From contig NZ_JAPJDO010000013.1 of assembly GCF_026242045.1 (NCBI RefSeq), forward strand, positions 1 through 64,000: a stretch of 64,000 nt of DNA, in the 5' to 3' direction. Shown here in pieces: positions 39,201 through 46,508 of the stretch (the stretch's first letter is position 1; every line of letters begins with the position of its first letter). A model generated the notes under the pieces. The model had not been told where the DNA came from. It was given only the letters and a program-made list of their open reading frames with translations, and searched no databases. Made by a program: the position numbers and the translations under genes. This stretch comes from Mycobacterium pinniadriaticum. Its GTDB lineage: Bacteria; Actinomycetota; Actinomycetes; Mycobacteriales; Mycobacteriaceae.

Positions 39201-41314
39201 TGGCGCCGACCGAGCGCGGCGCGATCGACAATCTCCGCCTGTCCGAGGCCGAGGTCACCCCGCCCGACGCGAACGAGGTTCAGGTGCGCATCGAGGCAGC
39301 CGGCCTCAACTTCCGCGATGTGCTCAATGTGCTGGGCCTCTACCCCGGCGATCCGGGCCCGATCGGCGGGGACTTGTGCGGCATCGTCACCGAAGTGGGT
39401 TCCGAGGTCACCGGATTCGAGGTCGGCCAGCGGGTCTTCGGCTCCATGCAGGGCGCCTTCGCCAGCCGACTCAATGTTCCCGCGCAGCTGCTCGCCGCGG
39501 TGCCGGACGGTATCAGCGCCGTCGACGCGGCGACCATCCCCGCCGCCGCGCTCACCGTGCGGCTCGCCTTCGACTGGGCACAGCTCAAGCCCGGCGACCG
39601 CGTGCTCATCCACGCCGCCAGCGGCGGTGTGGGGTTGGCCGCCGTCCAGATGGCCCGGCGGCACGGCGCGACAGTCTTCGCCACCGCCAGCACCTACAAG
39701 CGAGCCACGTTGCGCGAAATGGGTGTGGAATACGTCTACGACTCGCGTACAACGGATTTCGCGGATCAGATCCTCGCCGATACCGGCGGTGAGGGTGTCG
39801 ACGTGGTGCTCAACAGCCTGACCAACGAAGGATTCATCGAGGCGACGGTCCGGGCGACCGCCCAGGGCGGCAGATTCGCCGAGATCGCCAAGCGCGATAT
39901 CTGGACGGCCGAGCAGATGGCCGCGATCCGCCCCGACATCGACTACGAGATCGTTGCGCTGGACGTGACGATGATGAACCACCCCGCGCACATCCAGCGG
40001 CTGATGGCCGAGGTGTCGGACGGATTGGCCAACGGCGAGTGGACTCCGGTGCCTGCCGAGGTTTACCCGCTGACGGAGGCCAGGACCGCATTCCGGCGCA
40101 TGCAGCAGGCCCGGCACATCGGCAAGATCGTGGTGCAGATGCCCAAACCGCTCCAGCCACAAGGTGATCGCAGCTATTTGGTCACCGGTGGTCTCGGGGC
40201 GCTCGGTTTGCACACGGCCGCGTACCTGGCCCAGCTCGGTGCCGGCGACATCGTTCTCACCGGCCGCCGGGCTCCCGATGCGGACACCCAACAGGCGATC
40301 GACGCGCTCACCGAGCGGTTCCACTGCCGGATCCACGTGTTCTGCGCCGACATCGGCGACGAATCCGACGTGGCCGCGCTGCTGGACAAAATTCGCGGCG
40401 AGTTGCCGCCGCTGGCGGGTGTGGCACACCTGGCGGGCGTGCTCGACGACGCGCTGCTGCCCGAACAGAGCCTGGATCGCTTCCGAACGACATTGCGGCC
40501 CAAGGCCTATGGAGCGCATCATCTGCACAGGCTGACCAAGGACGACAACCTCGACTTCTTTATCGTGTACTCGTCGGCGTCCGCGGTGCTCAGTTCGCCC
40601 GCGCAGGCCAACTACGCGGGGGCGAACGCGCTGCTCGACGGCCTGGTCGCGCACCGCAGAGCCCACGGCCTACCCGCGACCGCCGTCAACTTCGGCCCCT
40701 GGGGTCACGGCGGTATGGCCAGTTCCGCGGCCGCCGTCGCCAACCTCAGCGCCCAGGGCATGATGCCGCTGGAGCCGTCGGCGGCGCTGGCCGCCCTCGG
40801 TGAGGCCGTCCGGCACGGCACGGCGCAGGCCACCGTGCTCAAGGCGAACTGGCAGCGGACGGCCAAGATGCTCGGCGGTATCCGGCCACCGATGCTCGAT
40901 CAGGTGCTGCCCAGCGGCGACGGGACGGTCACCGGGGACAGCGAACTGCTCCGGCAGCTGTTCGAGCTCCCGGTGGCAGCACGCGGCGGTTTCGTCACTG
41001 AGTTCCTCCAGCGCGAGGTGCAGGGCTTCCTACGGCTCGCCCAGCCGCCTGCGGCGACGAGCAGATTCCTGGACCTCGGCACGGACTCACTGATGGCAGT
41101 CGAACTGCGCAATCGGTTGTTCGGGCAGTTCGGGGGCAAGTTCGATATCAGCCCGACTGCCGTCTTCGACTACCCGACGCTCGGCGAGCTCGCCGACCAT
41201 CTGGTGTCGCAGCTACCCGATTCGGAGGCACCGTCGGGCGAAGCGGAATCCGCGACCACCCCGGAACCCGCCGACGAGCCCGAGCCCGAAGCCGCTGTCG
41301 GGCCCGAGGACTGA
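30284..41314 (+). CDS. pks: Bimodular type I polyketide synthase for phleic acids
   Basis: 3676 residues. Module 1: KS about 12-435 (Cys184 in DTACSSS), AT about 545-860 (Ser636 in GHSVGQ; HAFH at 734), KR from about 1177 (TYLVTGGLGSVG; Tyr1323), ACP with Ser1491 in LGMDSL. Module 2: KS about 1555-1980 (Cys1727), AT (Ser2191; HAFH at 2289), DH about 2455-2740 (His2489 in H-x3-G-x4-P; Asp2656), ER about 2980-3285 (HAASGGVG near 3110), KR (about 3297; Tyr3444), ACP with Ser3602. Both ATs carry HAFH, so malonyl-CoA is predicted. There is no loading domain or thioesterase, fitting FAAL loading and PapA release. Module 1 has no DH or ER: the region between AT1 and KR1 lacks the H-x3-G-x4-P motif. 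Two unequal modules used iteratively would give four-carbon repeats as in phleic acids. Matches the TPP Pks in size and place. Confidence 0.95.
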   Translation: MASTEHPTEQAPRFAIVGYAARFPGAADTDQYWDLLHNGRDAVTEVPQDRWDVEEFFDPDPDAPGKVVSRRAGFVDDVTGFDAPFFGVSAREAKLMDPQHRLLLETAWRAVEHSGTAPTTLANTRTGVFVGLATHDFLGMASDALTYPEIEAYLAVGTSSAAAAGRISYRLGLQGPAVTVDTACSSSLVAIHQACQALRLGECDLALAGGVNVMLSPATMITFSHSRMLAPDGRCKTFDAAADGYVRGEGCGVIAIKRLEDAIEDGDRIRAVIRGSAVNSDGASGGLTVPNGVAQQRVIGEALERSGLAPSDIGYLEAHGTGTSLGDPIEVQAAAAALGKGRDTDQPLLIGSAKTNIGHLEAAAGVAGVLKVVLSLEHEELPKHLNFRTPSPHIPWDRIPVRVVDEALAWKRSDRPRIAGVSSFGFSGTNAHVILEEAPEAPLPTAAPLDAADDRRFMVLPLSARTPAALVQTAEHYRGWLGEHPEATLAEVCLTAGAGRAHFEHRAALVVNSLESARELLGALADDLPASGLVRGDSVDPPKTAWLFPGQGSQYAGMAKELFEAEPVFAETMTRCAEAVAEVLEKPLLDIIFDADGAENLKQTRHAQPAIFAVEMGLARLWQSWGFEPDVVLGHSVGQYSAACVAGVFSLEDGARLLAERGRLFGDLPAGGRMCAIFADPDRVERRTDEFPSLSVAAYNGANTVLSGPAADLERAVAELTDDGARCDWLDTSHAFHSALLDPALDAFESYADRFEFGSPQRILICNRTGAALGRNARLDGAYWRRHARQPVQFAKGVATLAELGCALLLEVGPQPVLTAAALRAWPDPATAPKAVASLRRNGADHRQITEALANTYVAGHLPDFAVLARHPARKLDLPTYPFQHRQYWFNTQVQPTTADTARTEAVRLLEDGRIEELVALLDLGGDNKSTADVLNRLAAQHNRQRSAQSIADIRYEIRWEKAAGSPSGEIGEGTAWLLIGDDAEVMGPLVDALSMHGHRHRVLGLPASDADEERLVEELRAAVHDEPALRILHVAALESDGASSMRSLLRMQHRVLGGTQRLFRAAADAELRTPIWVVTHGAQRVTDGDTVAPEQSSLWGFCRAAALEYPQVWGGLADLSGRDTDEWSRLLKQVVTASPGEDQIALRVDTVQVPRLVRRGGQPNSTPLELRSDATYLVTGGLGSVGLQIAGYLAGHGAGQLVLTSRRAPGEAAKNLIDALREQHGCDVRIIAADVADPHDVARLLATVRAELPPLAGIVHAAGENNTTPLSSLDSAEVDRVFSGKVWGAWHLAEASADLQLDFFLSTSSISSVWGGFGQSAYSAANAYLDGLTWRLREQGVHSISVNFGPWSSGMADQDARAQLDRRGIRTLSPSDALAGMADVMAPAGSSGPAQAMVARIDWARFLPIYLQAGRRALLAEVAREVPESVATTSPASGSTRLVEQLTAAPVQQRKKLVLEYLRNTVAEVTRIDASEIREEAGFFDLGMDSLMAVELRRRLEQAVGKELPATLAMDFPRLSDVADYLLSDVLNLNERAGGHIAAPPTSLATSATDEPIAIIAVACRFPGAPDADAYWDVLSGGVDAIREIPEDRFDVDEFYDPDQQTPGKIYTRSGGYLDSVDGFDPEFFGISPREAVWIDPQQRLMLEIAWEGLERAGYAPSSLRGSRTGIFVGVGANEYSHLLSGESVENLEAHFITGNALNAIAGRVAFTLGLEGPAMAVDTACSSSLVAVHQASQALHSGDCDLALAGGVNVLLSPASIVAASRARMLAPDGRCKTFDAAADGYVRGEGCGVLVLKRLRDAQRDGDRIAAVIRSSAVNSDGASSGLTVPNGGAQQRLIAAALTRAGLTGGDVDYLEAHGTGTPLGDPIEVQAAAAVYGAGRDPNRPLLMGTAKTNIGHLESAAGVAGLVKVVLALQHELLPQNLHFQKPSPHIPWDSLPVRVVDKATPWHADDRPRRAGVSAFGFTGTNAHVLIEEAPQPLGTDAADIADEPIEGATAPDAGREPLSLLPLSARSGPGLVALAQRYSTWLDTHPEASLADVCFTAGAGRSHFEHRAAVVATSVQEARMLLDDLIANRLRPGVLRGECTDPPTTAWFFPGQGSQYPGMARELFSAEPVFADTVRRCAQAVDPMLPRPLLDVLFSSDREAAETLRHTSFAQPAIFAVEMGLARLWQSWGIEPDVVLGHSVGQYAAACVAGVFTLEDGARLIAERGRLFGSLPAGGRMVAVFADPEYVERAAATFPRVSVGAYNGRNTVLSGPGEDLDEIVAACSEDGTRCTWLETSHAFHSELLDPVLDDFESFATQFDFEAPSRPLVCNRTGGVLTSDTPLNAQYWRRHSRQPVQFTESVRTVAALGCSVLMEIGPQPILTAAALQIWPESSATPRAIVSLRKGANAQRQITEALATTYICGHRPDFAARYHTPGQRLELPTYPFQHRRYWPKTSGIRADGTAASGILGSAKDLASGDTVYTNVLSVKTQPWLAHHVIYGTVVVPGATYAAMALASAGAPARVKEVFFYEPIILPDKASREVQLTLHPVDDGWKFQVHSRPYGARDAEWSLNSDGTLLAGADSEVNSPDGAAAPDEAIEQMNRTRPQELFDIFGDMELAWGPTWSTSLKSLWVGAGEAIGDIAVGEELAEHLSSEPIHPVLLDLCTGVAFPAFPATLAAEQGISDLFLPLRYGQVHVREKMPRRFYCRARWHENALTNETQVFDIDFMSPDGRVLGGISEFTVKRAPREALLRGLGGDSTRLLYTLGWQEAAAPAAEAGADGATDTATGTWLIAGFDELATRVPGAATVTDSADAQSWQRAFADAAERGTPVSGIVWRSAGRPNADESTADLAARLEAEIAALLAATQTALAGPTGNLSGGLWILTQRAVATEPGEPVDPAQAALWGFGRTLVAEQPTLRVRLVDTDSGTDSLGWLAGALGTPVVEPEMAVRQGRFLVSRLLHWARSGQLPVPRSDDYVLAPTERGAIDNLRLSEAEVTPPDANEVQVRIEAAGLNFRDVLNVLGLYPGDPGPIGGDLCGIVTEVGSEVTGFEVGQRVFGSMQGAFASRLNVPAQLLAAVPDGISAVDAATIPAAALTVRLAFDWAQLKPGDRVLIHAASGGVGLAAVQMARRHGATVFATASTYKRATLREMGVEYVYDSRTTDFADQILADTGGEGVDVVLNSLTNEGFIEATVRATAQGGRFAEIAKRDIWTAEQMAAIRPDIDYEIVALDVTMMNHPAHIQRLMAEVSDGLANGEWTPVPAEVYPLTEARTAFRRMQQARHIGKIVVQMPKPLQPQGDRSYLVTGGLGALGLHTAAYLAQLGAGDIVLTGRRAPDADTQQAIDALTERFHCRIHVFCADIGDESDVAALLDKIRGELPPLAGVAHLAGVLDDALLPEQSLDRFRTTLRPKAYGAHHLHRLTKDDNLDFFIVYSSASAVLSSPAQANYAGANALLDGLVAHRRAHGLPATAVNFGPWGHGGMASSAAAVANLSAQGMMPLEPSAALAALGEAVRHGTAQATVLKANWQRTAKMLGGIRPPMLDQVLPSGDGTVTGDSELLRQLFELPVAARGGFVTEFLQREVQGFLRLAQPPAATSRFLDLGTDSLMAVELRNRLFGQFGGKFDISPTAVFDYPTLGELADHLVSQLPDSEAPSGEAESATTPEPADEPEPEAAVGPED

Positions 41315-41626
41315 GCGAAACCGACCATCGCACCGTAGCGGTGTGACCGACGTCGCACCGGTATTGCTTCGTTCCACAGCGCCACACCGCGCTGCGCCAC
41401 GCCTGCCCTGATCCCGCCCTGACCTGTGCAGATACCACCTCTGGTCGACTCGGTAAGGCGGCAACCCAACCAGTGGGTTGATTAGCCGACTGAACTTGCT
41501 CACAATGACTTGCGTTCCGGTTACCGGCCGGTATAGTTCACGGTGTTACTGGTGGGTAACTTAGAGCCAAGTACCCAACCACAAAGCCCAAATTTCAGAT
41601 GACATTCTCGCTGAGGAGGACCCGTC
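41315..41626. other. Intergenic region upstream of fadE5
   Basis: About 310 bases without a gene. The first part follows the pks stop. Near the end stand a TATAGT box (41532-41537) and, just after it, the inverted repeat listed separately. GAGGAGG before the fadE5 ATG is the ribosome site. Confidence 0.55.
41545..41560. promoter_or_regulatory. GTTAC-N6-GTAAC operator at the fadE5 promoter
   Basis: GTTACTGGTGGGTAAC has 5-bp arms around six bases and lies 7 bases downstream of TATAGT, so a bound protein would block transcription start. Its core TTAC-N6-GTAA recurs with identical spacing between fadA2 and fabG4 (46450-46463), pointing to one regulator for both. Confidence 0.6.
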
Positions 41627-43462
41627 ATGAGCCACTACAAGTCCAACGTCCGCGATCAGGTGTTCAACCTGTTCGAGGTCCTCGGTTTCGACAAGGCCCT
41701 CGGCGCGGGCGACTACAGCGACCTCGACGCCGACACCGTTCAGGAGATGCTCGGTGAGATGGCCCGGCTGGCAGAAGGCCCGCTGGCCGCGTCGTTCGTC
41801 GAAGGCGACCGCAACCCGCCGGTGTTCGATCCCGAAACCCACACGGTGACACTGCCCGAGCCGTTCAAGAAGTCGGTGAAGGCCTTCATCGACGGCGGAT
41901 GGGACAAGGTCGGACTCAACGAGGATCTCGGCGGCATGCCGATGCCCAAGACTCTGGTCTGGGCCCTGCACGAGCACGTCCTCGGCGCCAACCCGGCGGT
42001 ATGGATGTACGCCGGCGGCGCGGGCTTCGCCCAGATCGTCTACAACCTCGGCACCGAGGAGCAGAAGAAGTGGGCCGTCCTGGCTGCCGAGCGCGGCTGG
42101 GGCTCGACCATGGTGCTCACCGAGCCGGACGCCGGCTCCGACGTCGGCGCCGGCCGCACTAAGGCGGTCCAGCAGGACGACGGCTCCTGGCACATCGACG
42201 GCGTGAAGCGCTTCATCACCTCCGCCGACTCCGACGACATGTTCGAGAACATCCTGCACCTGGTGCTGGCGCGCCCCGAGGGCGCAGGCCCGGGCACCAA
42301 GGGACTGTCGCTGTTCATCGTGCCGAAGTTCCTGTTCGACCACGAGACCGGCGAACCGGGTGAGCGCAACGGCGTGTTCGTCACCAACGTCGAGCACAAG
42401 ATGGGATTGAAAGTCTCGGCCACCTGCGAGCTGACCTTCGGCCAGCACGGCACTCCGGCCAAGGGCTGGCTGGTCGGTGAGGTGCACGAGGGCATCGCGC
42501 AGATGTTCGACGTCATCGAGCAGGCCCGAATGATGGTGGGCACCAAGGCGATCGCCACCCTGTCCACCGGTTACCTCAACGCCCTGGAGTACGCCAAGGA
42601 GCGTGTGCAGGGTGCTGACCTGACCCAGATGACCGACAAGACCGCGCCGCGGGTCACGATCACCCATCACCCGGACGTTCGTCGCAGCCTGATGACCCAA
42701 AAGGCCTATGCCGAGGGCCTACGGGCGCTGTACCTGTACACCTCCACCTATCAGGACGCCGCGGTGGCCAAGGCGCTGCAGGGTGTCGAGCCCGACCTCG
42801 CGGTCAAGGTCAACGACCTGCTGCTGCCGATCGTCAAGGGCGTCGGCTCGGAGCAGGCCTATGCCAAGCTCACCGAGAGCCTGCAGACTTTCGGTGGATC
42901 CGGCTTCCTGCAGGATTACCCGATCGAGCAGTACATCCGCGACGCGAAGATCGACTCGCTCTACGAAGGCACCACCGCGATCCAGGCGCAGGACTTCTTC
43001 TTCCGGAAGATCGTGCGCGACAAGGGTGTTGCGCTGGCACACGTGGCGGGCCAGATCAGCGAGTTCATCAAGAACGAGTCGGGTAACGGTCGGCTGAAGT
43101 CCGAGCGTGAACTGCTCGCCAAGGCCTTGGAGGACGTTCAGGCCATGGCCGCGTCGATGACCGGCTACCTGATGTCCGCGCAGGAGGACCCCAGCAGCAT
43201 CTACAAGGTGGGCCTGGCTTCGGTGCGCTTCCTGATGAGCGTCGGCGACCTGGTCATCGGGTGGCTGTTGGCGCGTCAGGCCGCAGTCGCCGTCGCGGCG
43301 CTCGATGCCGAGGCCAGTGGTTCCGATCGCGCCTTCTACGAGGGCAAGATCGCCGTGGCGTCGTTCTTCGCCAAGAGCTTCCTGCCGATGCTGACCAGCA
43401 CCCGTCTGGTGATCGAGTCGCTGGACAACGACATCATGGAGCTCGACGAAGCTGCCTTCTAG
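41627..43462 (+). CDS. fadE5: Acyl-CoA dehydrogenase FadE5
   Basis: 611 residues, the same length as M. tuberculosis FadE5 (Rv0244c). FAD-dependent alpha,beta-dehydrogenation of acyl-CoA, first step of beta-oxidation. Visible: the FAD/substrate region [25 protein letters not shown] (about residues 156-180), [16 protein letters not shown], and the catalytic glutamate in [22 protein letters not shown] (about residue 447). The long C-terminal helical domain marks the large FadE5-type, which accepts a broad chain-length range. Starts with a clear GAGGAGG ribosome site and ends with a strong hairpin. Single-gene transcript. Confidence 0.95.
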   Translation: MSHYKSNVRDQVFNLFEVLGFDKALGAGDYSDLDADTVQEMLGEMARLAEGPLAASFVEGDRNPPVFDPETHTVTLPEPFKKSVKAFIDGGWDKVGLNEDLGGMPMPKTLVWALHEHVLGANPAVWMYAGGAGFAQIVYNLGTEEQKKWAVLAAERGWGSTMVLTEPDAGSDVGAGRTKAVQQDDGSWHIDGVKRFITSADSDDMFENILHLVLARPEGAGPGTKGLSLFIVPKFLFDHETGEPGERNGVFVTNVEHKMGLKVSATCELTFGQHGTPAKGWLVGEVHEGIAQMFDVIEQARMMVGTKAIATLSTGYLNALEYAKERVQGADLTQMTDKTAPRVTITHHPDVRRSLMTQKAYAEGLRALYLYTSTYQDAAVAKALQGVEPDLAVKVNDLLLPIVKGVGSEQAYAKLTESLQTFGGSGFLQDYPIEQYIRDAKIDSLYEGTTAIQAQDFFFRKIVRDKGVALAHVAGQISEFIKNESGNGRLKSERELLAKALEDVQAMAASMTGYLMSAQEDPSSIYKVGLASVRFLMSVGDLVIGWLLARQAAVAVAALDAEASGSDRAFYEGKIAVASFFAKSFLPMLTSTRLVIESLDNDIMELDEAAF

Positions 43463-43482
43463 AGTTCGACGCACGTCAACGT

Positions 43483-43518
43483 CACCGGCCCCGGGATCGT
43501 TCGTTCTCGGGGCCGGTG
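43483..43518 (+). terminator. Terminator after fadE5
   Basis: CACCGGCCCCG (43483-43493) pairs perfectly with CGGGGCCGGTG (43508-43518), an 11-bp stem with a 14-base loop, 20 bases after the fadE5 stop. Confidence 0.75.
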
Positions 43519-43653
43519 GCGTTCTCGCCGACTGGTGTCCGGGGTCAGCAAATCAAGGACTTTGGTCACTTATTGCCAGCGATCGCCCGACGCTGAGGCT
43601 AGAACGGGACTTAGGGCCCTGGCACTTGGCTGGCGATCCGATACATTCTAGGT

Positions 43654-44889
43654 ATGGCGATGCTTGACAGCAACGATGCGATTCCCGAGCGTCCCGCACA
43701 GACCGGCAATAAGTCGGGTGGCGGCGGCCCGCTGGCGAATATTGTCGGGCCCTTCACAAAAGCCGGTGGCTACTACGCTCGCTCGTGGGGCGCCTACCTC
43801 GACGGTGATCGCGGCGAGTTGCCGGTCGCCCGACCGACGCTCTCGCTGGCAACCCACGCTCTACGCGACGAGATCGTCCTGGTGGGCCTGCGACTGCGCC
43901 GCCCCCTCAGTGATGCGGCGGTCTACGAGCGGATCAACGCCGAAGTCGTCAAGGCCATCGATTTCTACGGCAAGCGGGGCTGGCTGGCCCGGCCGGAGGG
44001 CTTCTTCGCCGCACCGCCGGCACCGACCGACGTGTCCATCAAGACCTTCAAGAGCCGTGGCCGCGCCCACGAACGGATGTCGTTCGAGAGTGGCTACCAG
44101 CCCTACCGGGGAGAGCCCGGCCGGGATCGCTGGCTCAGCTACACCGGCAACCACCGCGAGTACGCGTTGATGTTGCGCCACGAAGAACCGCGCCCCTGGC
44201 TGGTGTGCGTGCACGGCACCGAGATGGGCCGCGCCAACCTGGACCTGACCCTGTTCCGGGCCTGGCATCTTCACGAGGACTTCGGCCTCAACGTGGTGTT
44301 GCCGGTGCTTCCCATGCATGGCCCCCGCGCAAAAGGACTGCCCAAGGGCGCCGTCTTCCCGGGCGAGGATGTGATGGACGACGTCCACGCCACCGCACAG
44401 GCGGTGTGGGACATCCGCCGGGTGCTGGCCTGGATCCGATCGCAACAGCCCGGCGCACGGATCGGGCTCAACAGCATCTCATTGGGCGGCTACATCGCAG
44501 CGCTGGTCGCCAGCCTCGACGACGAACTGACCTGTGCCATCCTGGGCGTGCCGCCGGCCAACCTGGTCTCGATTCTGGGCCGCCATGCCGGCCTGGGGGC
44601 CGACGATCCGCGTCACCGCACACTGGAGTTGGCCGAACCGATCGGGGACATGATCTCCCCGCTGTCGCTGCAACCGAAGGTGGCCCCCGAGGGCCGGTTC
44701 ATCTACGCCGGAGTCGCCGACCGGATCGTGCACCCGCGCGAACAGGTGCTGGGACTGTGGGAACACTGGGGCCGACCGAACATCGGCTGGTATCGCGGTG
44801 GGCACACCGGGTTCTTCCAGGCCCGTCCGGTGCAACAGTTCGTCGATGCCGCGCTGGTGCAGTCCGGCCTCGTGGACTCGGGCACCTGA
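43654..44889 (+). CDS. Alpha/beta hydrolase, substrate unknown
   Basis: 411 residues from ATG 43654; TACATT lies 6 nt upstream and no Shine-Dalgarno sequence is seen. The hydrolase core occupies the C-terminal half: oxyanion strand WLVCVHGTEMGRANLDL (about residue 188), nucleophile elbow NSISLGGYIAAL (about residue 273, with serine-isoleucine in place of the usual first glycine), acid in IYAGVADRIVHPREQ and histidine in GWYRGGHTGFF. The first 180 residues are a less familiar extension. No signal peptide. It lies between fadE5 and the convergent fadA2, suggesting an acyl ester or lipid substrate. Confidence 0.82.
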   Translation: MAMLDSNDAIPERPAQTGNKSGGGGPLANIVGPFTKAGGYYARSWGAYLDGDRGELPVARPTLSLATHALRDEIVLVGLRLRRPLSDAAVYERINAEVVKAIDFYGKRGWLARPEGFFAAPPAPTDVSIKTFKSRGRAHERMSFESGYQPYRGEPGRDRWLSYTGNHREYALMLRHEEPRPWLVCVHGTEMGRANLDLTLFRAWHLHEDFGLNVVLPVLPMHGPRAKGLPKGAVFPGEDVMDDVHATAQAVWDIRRVLAWIRSQQPGARIGLNSISLGGYIAALVASLDDELTCAILGVPPANLVSILGRHAGLGADDPRHRTLELAEPIGDMISPLSLQPKVAPEGRFIYAGVADRIVHPREQVLGLWEHWGRPNIGWYRGGHTGFFQARPVQQFVDAALVQSGLVDSGT

Positions 44890-44900
44890 CGCAATGGAAA

Positions 44901-44933
44901 CCGCCGCTGGAATCCCCTCTTCTCCAGCGGCGG
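44901..44933 (+). terminator. Terminator hairpin after the alpha/beta hydrolase gene
   Basis: CCGCCGCTGGA (44901-44911) pairs with TCCAGCGGCGG (44923-44933), 11 bp, 11-base loop, 11 bases after the hydrolase stop. Confidence 0.75.
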
Positions 44934-44974
44934 TCCTCCGCTCGCGTCAATTCGACGTGAACAAAGAGGATGCC

Positions 44975-45014
44975 CCGTGTTGCCGTCGGGTCGGGGGGTC
45001 AGACGGCAACACGG
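44975..45014 (-). terminator. Second hairpin in the convergent gap, before fadA2
   Basis: CCGTGTTGCCGTC (44975-44987) pairs perfectly with GACGGCAACACGG (45002-45014), 13 bp with a 14-base loop. It lies beyond the stop codon (45083) of fadA2 on the reverse strand and is probably its terminator. Confidence 0.65.
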
Positions 45015-45082
45015 AGCTATCCAGTACATCTGTTGCCCGCACGGGTTCGTTACAAACCCGGCCGACTTTTTTCGAGAGCCTT

Positions 45083-46387
45083 TTACGCCTCGAGAATCGC
45101 GGTGACGCCCTGGCCGCCGGCCGCGCAGATCGAGATGAGACCGCGCACCGGCCGCCCGGTGTCCTTCCTCTTCTCCGCGAGCTGTTTGGCCAGCTGAGCC
45201 ACGATTCGTCCGCCGGTGGCGGCAAACGGGTGGCCGGCGGCCAGTGAGGACCCGTTGACGTTCAACTTGGTTCGATCGATGCGGCCCAGCGCACTGTCCA
45301 AGCCCAGCCGTTCCTTGCAGTATTCGTCGGATTCCCAGGCCTGCAGATGGGCCAGTACCACCGAGGCGAACGCTTCGTGGATCTCGTAGAAATCGAAGTC
45401 CTGCAAGGTCAGACCGTTGCGGGCCAGCAGACGTGGCACCGCGTAGGTGGGCGCCATCAACAGGCCGTCCGCACCGTTGACGTAGTCCACCGCCGCGGTC
45501 TCGGAGTCGACGAAGTAGGCCAGCGGCTCCAGTGAGTGTGATGTTGCCCACTCCTCGCTGGCCAGCAACGCCACCGAAGCTCCGTCGGTGAGCGGGGTCG
45601 AGTTGCCCGCGGTCATCGTGGCGTCGCCGTTTCGCACGCCGAAGACCGGCTTGAGCTTGGCCAGCTTCTCCGCGCTGGAATCCGCGCGCAGGTTGTTGTC
45701 CCGGTAGAGGCCGAGGAAGGGCGTGACGAGATCGTCGAAGAAGCCACGATCGTAGGCGGCGGCCATGTTGCGATGGCTGGCCGCGGCCAGCTCGTCCTGA
45801 TCGACCCGCTTGATACCCATCTTCTTGGCAGTGATGGCCGCGTGTTCACCCATCGACAAACCGGTGCGGGGCTCCCCGTTGGTGGGAATCTCGATGCCCA
45901 GCGAGGCGGGCAGCTTGCCGACCAGTTTGAGCCGGTCGACGTTCGACTTGGCCCGGCGAAGGCCGAGCAGGGTCCGGCGCAGGTCGTCGCCGAAGCCGAT
46001 CGGGGCGTCGGAGGTGGTGTCGACGCCGCCGGCGACGGCGACTTCGTAACGGCCGGCGGCGATCCCGTCGGCGGCCGCGACCGCAGCCTGCAGGCTGGTG
46101 CCGCAGGCCTGCTGCAGATCGATCGCCGGGGTGTAGGGCGCGAGTTCGCTGCCCAGCACGCACTCCCGCATCAGGTTGAAGTCCCGGCTGTGTTTGAGCA
46201 CCGCCCCGCCGATCACCGCACCGAGCCGCTCGCCGGCCAGGTCGAAGCGGTCCACCAGGCCGCCCAGCGCCGCTATGAACATGTCTTGATTGGACGCCTC
46301 CGCATAGGCGCCGTCCGATCGCGCGAACGGGATGCGGTTGCCGCCGATCACGGCGACCCGGCGACTGTTTCGACTGGTAGAGGCCAT
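45083..46387 (-). CDS. fadA2: Acetyl-CoA acetyltransferase FadA2
   Basis: 434 residues from ATG 46387, with GGAGA before it; the frame extends 64 codons upstream but would cross the operator. Thiolase signatures: nucleophile cysteine in DLQQACGTSLQAAVAAADG (about residue 95), the KLNVNGSSLAAGHPFAATGGR block, catalytic histidine in FYEIHEAFAS and the second cysteine in ISICAAGGQG near the C terminus. It cleaves 3-ketoacyl-CoA (or condenses acetyl units). Same order as Rv0243, divergent from fabG4, with which it shares a palindromic operator. Confidence 0.93.
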   Translation of the reverse strand: MASTSRNSRRVAVIGGNRIPFARSDGAYAEASNQDMFIAALGGLVDRFDLAGERLGAVIGGAVLKHSRDFNLMRECVLGSELAPYTPAIDLQQACGTSLQAAVAAADGIAAGRYEVAVAGGVDTTSDAPIGFGDDLRRTLLGLRRAKSNVDRLKLVGKLPASLGIEIPTNGEPRTGLSMGEHAAITAKKMGIKRVDQDELAAASHRNMAAAYDRGFFDDLVTPFLGLYRDNNLRADSSAEKLAKLKPVFGVRNGDATMTAGNSTPLTDGASVALLASEEWATSHSLEPLAYFVDSETAAVDYVNGADGLLMAPTYAVPRLLARNGLTLQDFDFYEIHEAFASVVLAHLQAWESDEYCKERLGLDSALGRIDRTKLNVNGSSLAAGHPFAATGGRIVAQLAKQLAEKRKDTGRPVRGLISICAAGGQGVTAILEA

Positions 46388-46448
46388 GTCAATCTCCACT
46401 GTGGGTTCGTTGTCAGATGGGGATACCCAACCCATACTACGCACCGTC

Positions 46449-46464
46449 CTTACTCTGGAGTAAG
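46449..46464. promoter_or_regulatory. CTTACTC-TG-GAGTAAG operator between fadA2 and fabG4
   Basis: A perfect 7-bp inverted repeat with a two-base centre, located 45 bases before the fabG4 start and 62 before the fadA2 start. It contains TTAC-N6-GTAA, the same core and spacing as the site in front of fadE5. Position allows control of both divergent transcripts. Confidence 0.65.
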
Positions 46465-46508
46465 TTCGTTCTCGGTCCATCCGCAACGCAAACCCGAAAG
46501 GCACGTTC

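Noticed and set aside
38141..40666. Reverse-strand 841-residue ORF inside pks
   Set aside because: Antisense shadow of GC-rich coding DNA, with His/Gly/Arg-rich composition and no domains; the pks frame is unambiguous.
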